Source of the DNA: CAVQMC01 sp963713505
GTDB lineage: Bacteria > Bacteroidota > Ignavibacteria > Ignavibacteriales > Ignavibacteriaceae
DNA length: 64,000 bases
Assembly: GCA_963713505.1 (NCBI GenBank)
Contig: CAVQMC010000002.1
Span: 124,001-188,000, forward strand
Direction: 5' to 3'
The notes below the pieces were generated by a model. It saw nothing but the letters and a program-made list of their open reading frames with translations, had not been told where the DNA came from and did not search any database. Both the position numbers and the translations under genes were made by a program. Positions 8,819-15,376 of the stretch are shown here, in pieces; position 1 is the first letter of the stretch, and each line of letters starts with the position of its first letter.

Positions 8819-9315
8819 ACGATTCTCCCCTTTTAGTGGAGTATTTGTGATGACAATAAAACCCTGAACCTCTGAACTCTGCCTGCCCTCCGACTTGTCC
8901 CGTCATAGCTCGAAGAGCGAAGTCGGAAGCCTGAAAGGTGAAGCAGAAAACTCCTGAACGACTACCGTATGGTGATATTAGGTAAACCGTTTATATATGA
9001 GCAATTATCATGCCATTGGCCAATCAAATTTCGCCAATATTCAGAGCACAATAAACATAATAATATCAAATTCTTTTGTGCTATTTGGGTCGAGCTGTCG
9101 GCCGGCAGAAGGTCGCGAAATCAGTCAATATATGGATGAAATGAGTCACTGCGTTGACGCCCGGCTTGAAATGTAATTTATCTAAATCCCGGCAGGGTGG
9201 ATGGGGCGGGAACTGAATATTGAAGAATGAAAATTGAAGATTGAAGATCTAAGGATGAATTAAAATGATAGGATACCTTAATTATTCATTATTCAATCTT
9301 CATTTTTCAATTCCA
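8819..9315. other. Spacer between the two sigma-54 activator genes
   Basis: No coding frame is supported. It contains CCTGAACC-type words (about 8862-8882), a GCTCGAAGAGCGAAG word (about 8907-8925) that recurs near 13.08 kb, and an inverted repeat at 9213-9313. ATTGGCCAAT at about 9016-9025 is a perfect 10-base palindrome. The promoter of the receiver-bearing regulator should lie here but was not identified. Confidence 0.5.
9213..9313. repeat. Imperfect inverted repeat of GAATGAAAATTGAAG-type words
   Basis: The left arm (about 9216-9250) consists of ATTGAAGAATGAAAATTGAAG-like units. The right arm (about 9281-9313) is their reverse complement (ATTCATTATTCAATC, then TTCATTTTTCAATTCC). The right arm ends beside the stop of the receiver-less regulator. 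The fold could act as a terminator or 3' stabiliser for that gene, but the arms are degenerate and the match to dispersed words elsewhere suggests a repeat. Confidence 0.6.
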
Positions 9316-10368
9316 TCAGGCATTGCAGGGTTGCAGGTGGTGTCTTTTTATTTTTTCAACCAGGGTGGTTCGATTCAAGTGCAGAAGCTTGGCAGCTTTG
9401 TTTTTTACCCATTTGGTTTTTTCGAGCGACTGCAGGATCAGTGCTTTTTCAAACTCGGTTACCGCACTGTTCAGACAGATGCCTTCATCAGATATTTCGA
9501 TGGTGGTTGACGGTTCATATTTATGGGTGGCTTTAATTTCGGCGGGCAAATCCTGGGCGGTAATTTCTCCGCTTCCTATTAAAACAACCAGCCGCTCCAT
9601 CATATTTTTCAATTCCCGGACATTGCCCGGCCAGGCGTAGCCTCGCATCATGTCCAGCGCCTCGTCGGCAATTTTCTGGACACTGCGATCATTTTTTTGA
9701 TTGAACTGCGCCAAAAAATGGGAAATTAGAAACGGTATATCCGACTTGCGATCCCGCAATGACGGCAGCATCAACGGAATAACATAAAGCCGGTAATAGA
9801 GATCTTCGCGGAAATTGCCCTTTTGGACTTCATCACTGAGATCACGATGGGTGGCCGCGACAATTCTGACATCGACCTTGATGGTTTTAGCACCACCGAC
9901 CTGTTCAAACTCACCTTCTTCGAGCACTTTTAGAACCTTAACCTGGAGATCGGAACTCATGTCACCGATTTCATCCAATAGAATCGTCCCGCTGTCAGCC
10001 AATTCAAATTTGCCTTGTTTTGAACAAGTCGCGCCGGTGAAAGCGCCGCGAACATGGCCGAATAGTTCACTCTCCAGCAAATTCTCAGGAATTGCCCCAC
10101 AATTAATTGAAATAAATGGTTTATTCTTACGCTTGGAATTCTGGTGAATGGCTCGGGCAACCATGCCTTTGCCGGTCCCGGTTTCCCCATTTAAAAGGAT
10201 GGTGCTGTCGCAATCCGCTACTTTTCGGACAAGATCGAACACTTCACGCATTTTACGGCTTTGACCGATAATACCGTAAAAACCGTATTCTTCTTTATCT
10301 TCTTTGAATTGAATTTCGCATTGTCTCGGAGCATCCGGTTTGGTTTTTTGTAGGGCTGCGTTCTGCAC
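9316..10368 (-). CDS. Receiver-less sigma-54 activator, FleQ/FlrA-like
   Basis: 350 residues. After a ~30-residue N-terminus with no sensory domain comes the AAA+ domain: P-loop GETGTGKG (61-68), canonical GAFTGA loop (108-113) and Walker B TILLDEIGDM. A C-terminal Fis-type HTH reads VKNKAAKLLHLNRTTLVEKI. The start is GTG, with GAGGAGG 5 bases upstream; the nearby ATG is out of frame. Such proteins activate sigma-54 promoters constitutively or through partner proteins. By position it could be the flagellar master activator above the receiver-type regulator, but it lacks the FleQ N-terminal domain, so this is inference. Confidence 0.83.
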   Translation of the reverse strand: MQNAALQKTKPDAPRQCEIQFKEDKEEYGFYGIIGQSRKMREVFDLVRKVADCDSTILLNGETGTGKGMVARAIHQNSKRKNKPFISINCGAIPENLLESELFGHVRGAFTGATCSKQGKFELADSGTILLDEIGDMSSDLQVKVLKVLEEGEFEQVGGAKTIKVDVRIVAATHRDLSDEVQKGNFREDLYYRLYVIPLMLPSLRDRKSDIPFLISHFLAQFNQKNDRSVQKIADEALDMMRGYAWPGNVRELKNMMERLVVLIGSGEITAQDLPAEIKATHKYEPSTTIEISDEGICLNSAVTEFEKALILQSLEKTKWVKNKAAKLLHLNRTTLVEKIKRHHLQPCNA

Positions 10369-11062
10369 ACCATCCTCCTCGCATCAGTAAAGTATAAAGT
10401 CCTGATCACCAATAAAATAGCTATATTTTATTAACCGAGTATACTTGCAGAAAAAAAATGACCTTGGAGTTGCCTGATGGTTCCAATCAGGCAGCTAAGG
10501 AAGGTAGCAATATCTATGCCGTAGTTGAGAGGTAGACTCGACGGGCTGTAAACAACTGCTTCCGGTCAAAATGAATTGCAGCAAAAATTTTCAACATGAA
10601 GTATGTTGCAGGGATGGGTCGCTACCACATTTTGTGGGATCACTATTTTAGACTGCCATTCGGATAAATTATCAAAAAGACCGCTCACCTGAAATCCAGC
10701 GAATCATCCGCCGGTATGGGGCCGCAGCCCACCATTATTTTTTTGCATATTGCAAAAGATTCAAGACCGAATGGTCAGCTGAAACCGTCGCGAATTGCAT
10801 TTCAACGGCCAAACACCCACTCGGTGATAAGTTTACCGCTGACCCAAGTGGGCCACCGACGGAATGTCATTCTGACCGATCGACTTATGAATTTAATCAG
10901 TTAGCCTCCATTTGACGGATGCAATGCCGGGCATGCAGATCGGCTCATACCATTTACGGCAACCGGAAAACAGATCAGACTAAATATGTGCGAAATGCAA
11001 AGCATCATCTCTATTCTGCAAAAAAAACAACCCGACCGAAAAATAATCCGAGCACCAAAGGC

Positions 11063-11130
11063 AGGAAGGTGATGGAAGGTGGGAAGGTGAGAAAGTGAGA
11101 AGGTGAGAGGGTGAGAAGGTGGGAAAATGA
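11063..11130 (+). repeat. Degenerate tandem array of GTGAGAAGG-type units
   Basis: Units of about 8-9 bases such as GGTGAGAAA, GTGAGAAGG and GTGAGAGG repeat with small changes across roughly 65 bases. The array lies in non-coding DNA. It resembles slippage-prone minisatellite DNA and has no open frame of note. Confidence 0.75.
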
Positions 11131-11177
11131 AAAGATAAAATCGGTAGGATGTTTGGAGGGATGAGGAATTGGAGATT

Positions 11178-11220
11178 TCTCGATCGCGGATTTGGGATTT
11201 CAGAGTGCAGCTTCATGATC
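11178..11220 (+). repeat. Dispersed imperfect word repeat, copy B
   Basis: It matches 296-347 in direct orientation: CTCGATCGCGGAT, GGGATTTCAGAGTGC, then CTTCATGATC. The same flanking words (GCGGAAG- and CCCTGCCCT-like) occur around both copies, so a larger composite block appears to have been duplicated and then shuffled. Confidence 0.6.
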
Positions 11221-11484
11221 TGCATCTTTTCCGACTTCCGCATTCCCACTTCCGAACTCAATAAACCCTGCCCTACGCGCCATGCGCTATGCTCCGTGCG
11301 CCCTGCGCCCTGCCCTTTGCCCCATGCCCGCAACCCGCATCCTTTTACCCCGCAACCCGTACCCTCAACCCGCACCAATAAAATCGATCTTATCCTTGGA
11401 CTTTGAGCTCTCAGCTTTGAGCTATCAGCTTGCACGGAACGTGTTATGCCGCAACCCACTTCTGCCTTATTTCGTCAATTCAAT

Positions 11485-11520
11485 CCGAAATCTGCAATCT
11501 CAAATACGCAATCGAAAATC
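11485..11520 (-). repeat. Dispersed imperfect word repeat, inverted copy
   Basis: The reverse complement of this stretch reads GATTTTCGATTGCG and then GAGATTGCAGATTTCGG, corresponding to the GATTGCGGAT/GGATTTCAGATTGC word of 296-347. It lies in the opposite orientation about 265 bases from copy B. Confidence 0.55.
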
Positions 11521-11530
11521 CCCGCACCAC

Positions 11531-11609
11531 GCATCCAGCATCCAGCATCGAGTATCCAGTATCGAGTATCCAGAATCCAGCATCGAGCATCCAGCATCCA
11601 GCATCCAGT
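11531..11609 (+). repeat. Tandem array of (G)CATCCAGCATCGAGTATCC-type units
   Basis: About eight imperfect ~10-base units alternate between CATCCAG, CATCGAG and TATCCAG. The array abuts the stop codon of the HDOD gene (2 bases away). The pattern suggests expansion by slippage with point variation and is distinct from the array at 11063. Confidence 0.8.
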
Positions 11610-11611
11610 TT

Positions 11612-12460
11612 CTAAGCGATAAACGAGCTGATGTCAGTGAACTCGTCTTGCATGGTTTCCATGATCACTTCAAAGGAATCGGCTTTGATTTTCAGGCTCT
11701 GCCAGGCGAAGTGGTCCAGGGGGGGGATTTTATTGTCTCCCCCGTAACCCATATTGAGGGCCCGACATAAAATGTCCGCCAGATGAACAATTGCCGCTTC
11801 CATTATAAAACTGCCGGCCGAAGCCGGTTGGTGATGATGGGCAATGACCTGTTCAAGCTTGATCGGGAGATTCCATTTATCTGCCAGCAATTGGCCGATT
11901 TCAGCGTGATCATAACCCAGAACCTTTTCCTCGGCGGTCAGCATCAGGATATTTTGTTGGTTGGTCGCGGCCATGACTCTGGCAAACTCATCCGGCAAAT
12001 ACAGCATCTCGACAATTTTGCCGATATCATGCAAAAGTCCGGCGACAAATAGTTCTTCGATTTTATCATGGCGCAGATAGTTGCCGATCACCTTGGCGCC
12101 CACCGCACATCCCAGGGAATGATCCCAGAATTTTTCCTGATCCTGTCTGTTTTTTTTGTTGCGGCCGGCAAATAAATCAAAAACGGAAGTCGTCAGCAGC
12201 AAACTGCGAATGGCATCGAAACCAAGCAGCACAATGGCGGTGTTAACGGTGGAGATTCGCTGGGGAAACCCATAAAAGGAAGAATTGACCAGCTTCAGCA
12301 GCCTGGCTGTCAGCACCTGGTCGTCGGTAATTATGCGGGCGATATCCTTGGCCGATGATTGCGGATCGTTAACCAACTCGGTAATTTTTAAAACCGTTCG
12401 CGGCAGGGTCGGCAGATCGTCGATTCGGGCGATGATTTTTTTCAAATCAGGAAGGCTCAT
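11612..12460 (-). CDS. HDOD-domain signalling protein
   Basis: A 282-residue protein that is almost entirely one HDOD domain. It has the N-terminal signature LPTLPRTVLKITELV, LVNSSFYGF, the helix AIVLLGFDAIRSLLL, and HD-like remnants FVAGLLHDIGKIV and AHHHQPA. HDOD proteins relate to HD phosphohydrolases and often act in motility, c-di-GMP or stress signalling, usually without enzyme activity of their own. It lies 11 bases after a small frameshifted gene that resembles an HD-GYP-associated N-terminal domain, so the two may form one signalling unit. Its flagellar setting suggests motility control. Confidence 0.85.
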   Translation of the reverse strand: MSLPDLKKIIARIDDLPTLPRTVLKITELVNDPQSSAKDIARIITDDQVLTARLLKLVNSSFYGFPQRISTVNTAIVLLGFDAIRSLLLTTSVFDLFAGRNKKNRQDQEKFWDHSLGCAVGAKVIGNYLRHDKIEELFVAGLLHDIGKIVEMLYLPDEFARVMAATNQQNILMLTAEEKVLGYDHAEIGQLLADKWNLPIKLEQVIAHHHQPASAGSFIMEAAIVHLADILCRALNMGYGGDNKIPPLDHFAWQSLKIKADSFEVIMETMQDEFTDISSFIA

Positions 12461-12471
12461 TTTCGCTCCCG

Positions 12472-12799
12472 TTATTGCCGGAAATCCCGCATCAATAGCT
12501 TGCTGGCAGCGTTAAAAATCTCAACCATTACCGGATCATCCAATACATCGCTGAAATTTTTCTTTCAGTTCCTGTTCAACCGATTCTTTTGCCCGGTATT
12601 CCGTATCTCCGGGACGGTCCTCTGCTTGGCTCATCTGACCCTTGATCGTAGCCTCGTGAACCCCCCAGGATTTAAAAATGCGAATATTTTTTTTGGATAT
12701 CCGGGCACCGGCCTCCAACAGCAATACGCCCTGGGGGTTGCGAACCGGCTGGGCCAATATCATGCCGGGCTTGATATCATCGATGCTTAAATTAATCAT
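12472..12799 (-). pseudogene. Frameshifted small protein resembling the N-terminal domain of HD-GYP proteins
   Basis: The frame starting at 12799 opens with INLSIDDIKPGMILAQPVRN, like the domain in front of many HD-GYP phosphodiesterases (DUF3391-type), and stops at 12536. One base of shift in the A/T homopolymers at 12554-12561 restores a continuation (FSDVLDDPVMVEIFNAASK and on) to a stop at 12472. That is 11 bases before the HDOD ATG, as expected for coupled genes. The intact product would be about 108 residues with no catalytic HD. The break is probably a sequence error but could be real. Confidence 0.7.
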
Positions 12800-13212
12800 C
12801 AGAACCTCTAAGCAAGGGATCGTTGAATCGTTGACTGGCTGATGGGTTGATAAGAAAAATAATGATCATTAACTCAGTCGGTTTGATCGCTATAAATGCC
12901 ACAAGGATCCTTGCTTGTCCACCTTAGTTTTGAAGCTAGAAGTTATCCGAAACTGATTTCCACCTTAGGCCGCATTCTGTCCGCGGCCTTCTGTCATTTT
13001 TTCTCCAATCATCTGCCTCAACAGTAAACCCTGCGTGTGGGATCGCAGCCCGAAGTGCGACCTGTGGGGTCGTAGCTCGAAGAGCGAAGCCCCAAGCCCC
13101 GAACCTTGAACCCGGAAACCGGAACATAGAACCCAGAACCCGGAACCCAGAACCCAAAGCTCTGCATTATCAAGTATTACAGAAAGTTAAATCAAAATAA
13201 AGAAAAAAGTCC
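12800..13212. other. Divergent spacer upstream of the flagellin promoter
   Basis: No coding frame is supported. At about 13040-13095 are CGTAGCTCGAAGAGCGAAGC-type words also seen near 8.91 kb. At 13100-13158 is a run of AACCCGGAACC-like words. The minus-strand promoter of the small gene and the HDOD gene should lie here but no clear sigma-54 or sigma-28 match was found on that strand. Confidence 0.5.
13100..13158 (+). repeat. Degenerate GAACCCGGAACC-type tandem words
   Basis: About seven imperfect units of GAACC followed by C, TTG, CGG or CAG. The same class lies at 575-612 beside fliJ. The copies are non-coding. Confidence 0.7.
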
Positions 13213-13239
13213 TAAAGTCCCGGCCATTTTTCCCGATAA
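13213..13239 (+). promoter_or_regulatory. Sigma-28 (FliA) promoter for flagellin
   Basis: TAAAGTCC, an 11-base spacer and CCCGATAA: close to the sigma-28 consensus TAAAGTTT-N11-GCCGATAA, with exact spacing. It lies 143 bases upstream of the flagellin ATG, so the transcript would have a leader of roughly 130 bases. Confidence 0.88.
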
Positions 13240-13382
13240 AGGGCTTGAAGGCAAAATCACGGTCACGAAAGGAGGGGGGATAACCAAGACCGACTGCTTG
13301 CCCTTCAAAAAAATCGATCAGCAGGATTTAAAAAAATTGGCAAGAACGCCAAAATAAAAAAACCTAGAAGAGGAGAAAAATC

Positions 13383-14231
13383 ATGGCATACGGAAACATT
13401 ACATTAACGTCAGGAATGCGTCAAAACTTGTTTAGTTTGCAGAAAACCAACAACTTGATGGAGTTAACCCAAACAAGACTCGCCTCGGGCAAAAAGGTCA
13501 ACACTGCTCTGGACGATCCGGTTGCTTTCTTTACCGCCCAGGGCCATGAGCAACGCGCCAACGACCTGGCATCCAGAAAAGATGAGATGTCGGAATCTGT
13601 CCAGATGTTAAAGGCATCAGACAACGGCATCGAAGCCATTGTGAACTTGATCGCTGCGGCCAAATCTCTGGCGACTTCCGCTCTTTCCGGTGATACAACT
13701 TCCAATATAAATACGCTGGAAACGCAGTATTTTGACATTTTGAGCCAGATCGACGACCTTGCGGGCGACTCGGGATATAAAGGGGTCAATTTTCTGGACA
13801 GCACCGCGGTGGTTTATGATGTCAAGTTCGATGAAACCGGTGACTCAAAGCTTACCATCACCGGATTTGATGCCGATTCCCAGGGTGCCACCCTGTCGCT
13901 GATGACCTTTTCCGCCAATGACTGGGTCAGCGCCGGCGGAACTGCCAACAGGATGAACCTCAACTCTGCTATCACCCGGCTTGACGACGCCACTTCAGCC
14001 CTGAGAACCGAAGCCAGTAAGTTGGCCACCAATCTAAGCGTAATCACCGCCCGTCAGGATTTCACTGGGAATATGATCAATACGCTGCGTGACGGAGCGG
14101 CCGACCTGACCAATGCCGACATGAACGAGGAAGGCGCCAACATGCTGATGCTGCAAACGCGTCAGGCTTTAGGCACCACCTCTTTGAGTCTGGCATCCCA
14201 GGCAGCCCAGTCGGTATTGAGGCTGTTTTAG
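13383..14231 (+). CDS. Flagellin, short alphaproteobacterial-like type
   Basis: A 282-residue flagellin. The N-terminal D0/D1 region (ITLTSGMRQNLFSLQ, LMELTQTRLASGKKVNTALDDP) and the C-terminal D1/D0 region (LQTRQALGTTSLSLASQAAQSVLRLF) are both present, and the hypervariable middle is minimal. The wording of the ends is closer to alphaproteobacterial flagellins than to enterobacterial FliC. FlbT and FlaF genes follow, agreeing with that type. A GAGGAG ribosome site precedes the ATG. Expression is likely sigma-28-dependent. A filament this short has little outer domain unless modified, and a possible glycosyltransferase is encoded nearby. Confidence 0.93.
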   Translation: MAYGNITLTSGMRQNLFSLQKTNNLMELTQTRLASGKKVNTALDDPVAFFTAQGHEQRANDLASRKDEMSESVQMLKASDNGIEAIVNLIAAAKSLATSALSGDTTSNINTLETQYFDILSQIDDLAGDSGYKGVNFLDSTAVVYDVKFDETGDSKLTITGFDADSQGATLSLMTFSANDWVSAGGTANRMNLNSAITRLDDATSALRTEASKLATNLSVITARQDFTGNMINTLRDGAADLTNADMNEEGANMLMLQTRQALGTTSLSLASQAAQSVLRLF

Positions 14232-14277
14232 CAGCAGTCAGTCGTAAGATCGCGTGATTCTGAACGAACACCATAGC

Positions 14278-14299
14278 GGAGGGGGAGCAATCCCCCTCC
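14278..14299 (+). terminator. GC-rich hairpin between flagellin and flbT
   Basis: GGAGGGGG and CCCCCTCC form a perfect 8-bp stem around a 6-base loop, 47 bases after the flagellin stop. No T-run follows, so this is more likely a partial terminator or a 3' stabiliser that lets flagellin mRNA exceed flbT mRNA. Confidence 0.55.
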
Positions 14300-14344
14300 A
14301 TTCCTCGACCCATATTAGCTTTAGTTTCACCCCTTGCAAAAAAA

Positions 14345-14737
14345 ATGGCACTCAAGATCAGCCTCAAACCAGACGAACGCATGATTATCGGCGGTGCCGT
14401 TGTCACCAACGGAAATAGCATCAGCTGTGATTTGCTCGTTGACAACAAGGTTCCGATCCTGCGACAAAAGGATATATTAAGCGAGGATCAAGCAACTTCT
14501 CCCTGCCGCAAAATATATTTTATCATCCAGCTCATGTACATAGACGAAGAAAACCTGCAGACCCACCAGAACACATACTGGAATCTGGTCCGGGACGTTG
14601 TTCAGGCAGCACCTAGCACGACCGCGTTGATCGATGTTATCAGTGAACACATTTTAAACCAAAGGTATTACCAGGCACTCAAGGCCACTAAAACTCTGAT
14701 AGATTATGAACAGGAGGTAATTAGCCGTGTACAGTAA
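14345..14737 (+). CDS. flbT: Flagellin post-transcriptional regulator FlbT
   Basis: A 130-residue protein with the FlbT pattern: LKPDERMIIGGAVVTNG near the start, DNKVPILRQKDIL, then the helical C-terminal half (YIDEENLQTHQNTYWNLV, RYYQALKATKTLIDYE). In Caulobacter, FlbT binds the flagellin mRNA leader and promotes its decay until the hook is complete. No Shine-Dalgarno is obvious before the ATG, so translation may depend on upstream structure. It overlaps flaF by 11 bases. Confidence 0.88.
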   Translation: MALKISLKPDERMIIGGAVVTNGNSISCDLLVDNKVPILRQKDILSEDQATSPCRKIYFIIQLMYIDEENLQTHQNTYWNLVRDVVQAAPSTTALIDVISEHILNQRYYQALKATKTLIDYEQEVISRVQ

Positions 14738-15134
14738 CCTATTAAAAGCGTATGAATCTGTTGAAAAGACGACGATGTCCGGCCGTGACGTGGAAGCTGC
14801 GGTTCTCACCAAAGCAGCTCAAAAGCTCAAAGAGTGCCAAGACAATTGGGATACCGACGACCGGGAGGGAAAACTGGAGGTGGCCTTGAAATTCAACCAG
14901 CGCATCTGGAGCATATTGCAGAGCGAGCTTGCAAAGGAAGACAATCCGCTGCCGACCCAGCTGAAGGTAGACGTTCTCACCCTGAGTGCATTTATTGACC
15001 GGCGAATTTTTGAATCCATGGCCTATCCGACCCCTGACAAGCTTACCGTCATTATTAATATTAACAACAACATAGCGGCCGGTCTTAGAAAGCGCCCCTC
15101 AATCAATAACGAACAGGAATCCAAAGTGGCATAA
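14727..15134 (+). CDS. flaF: Flagellin assembly/translation factor FlaF
   Basis: A 135-residue, largely helical protein typical of FlaF (YSNLLKAYESVEKTTMSGRDVEAAVLTKAAQKL; ALKFNQRIWSILQSEL; LSAFIDRRIFE). In alphaproteobacteria FlaF is the counterpart of FlbT and is needed for flagellin translation or secretion. The start is GTG, chosen because AGGAGG lies 9 bases upstream inside flbT. The C-terminus extends somewhat past the conserved part. The two genes are clearly coupled. Confidence 0.87.
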   Translation: MYSNLLKAYESVEKTTMSGRDVEAAVLTKAAQKLKECQDNWDTDDREGKLEVALKFNQRIWSILQSELAKEDNPLPTQLKVDVLTLSAFIDRRIFESMAYPTPDKLTVIININNNIAAGLRKRPSINNEQESKVA

Positions 15135-15333
15135 GGATCCAATGGGCCGGTAGCCAACAAATATGTTCTCCTCACCTATCGCGCTAACCGGGTGAACCAC
15201 TCATATCCCGACACCGTTGGGATGACAGTCATTCCTCGGCTCACGGCATTTCTTGCTGATATTACATCCAATTTAAAAGTTGACCCGCCAGCCATCGCAA
15301 ATCTAACTGGTTGCCGCCGCGAGACTGCCTTTG

Positions 15334-15349
15334 TGGCAAGATAATTGCA
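15334..15349 (+). promoter_or_regulatory. Sigma-54 promoter for the TPR glycosyltransferase gene
   Basis: TGGCAAGATAATTGCA has the GG-N10-GC spacing and matches TGGCAC-N5-TTGCA at all but one core base. It lies in the 242-base gap after flaF and would start transcription at about 15360, just before the proposed GTG start at 15377. Confidence 0.82.
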
Positions 15350-15376
15350 TGATTTTATTGCCACCAACCGCACCCG

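Larger units (their letters stand above)
10369..11611. other. 1.2-kb spacer: possible structured RNA, gene remnants and repeats
   Basis: No full gene is supported. Bases 10440-10690 contain several clear hairpins: TGCCTGAT/ATCAGGCA at 10470-10492, CAACAT/ATGTTG at about 10594-10610, CCACA/TGTGG at about 10625-10637, and a possible closing pair GGTAGC/GCTACC at about 10503/10620. A 25-codon plus-strand frame starts at 10458 and could continue to about 10651 after a one-base shift. Bases 10700-11040 have no clear structure. From 11063 on, the spacer is degenerate repeats up to 2 bases from the HDOD gene stop. Confidence 0.5.

Noticed and set aside
8800..8830. GG-N10-GC spacing over the start of the NtrC-type gene, as a possible sigma-54 promoter
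   Set aside because: The -24 part reads GGAGA instead of GGCAC, and the site overlaps the start codon.
10470..10492. GGTTCCAATC inside a hairpin, like a tRNA T-loop
   Set aside because: No acceptor stem, D-arm or anticodon arm can be folded around it; it is a plain hairpin.
10716..10904. 62-codon plus-strand open frame in the spacer before the HDOD gene
   Set aside because: No ribosome site, no recognisable domain and unremarkable composition; it looks like a chance open frame.
11531..11609. Short tandem repeats that could be taken for a CRISPR array
   Set aside because: Unit length is about 10 bases with no unique spacers and no cas genes; this is a minisatellite.
10980..11770. Several open frames of 60-160 codons on both strands over the 11 kb repeats
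   Set aside because: Their products are low-complexity readings of tandem repeats (SIEHPASS-like, FPTFSPSHLLTFS-like) and one overlaps the HDOD gene.
13202..13357. Small gene in the flagellin leader (open frame to 13355)
   Set aside because: No valid start codon follows the Shine-Dalgarno and the sigma-28 promoter lies inside the frame; kept only as an observation.
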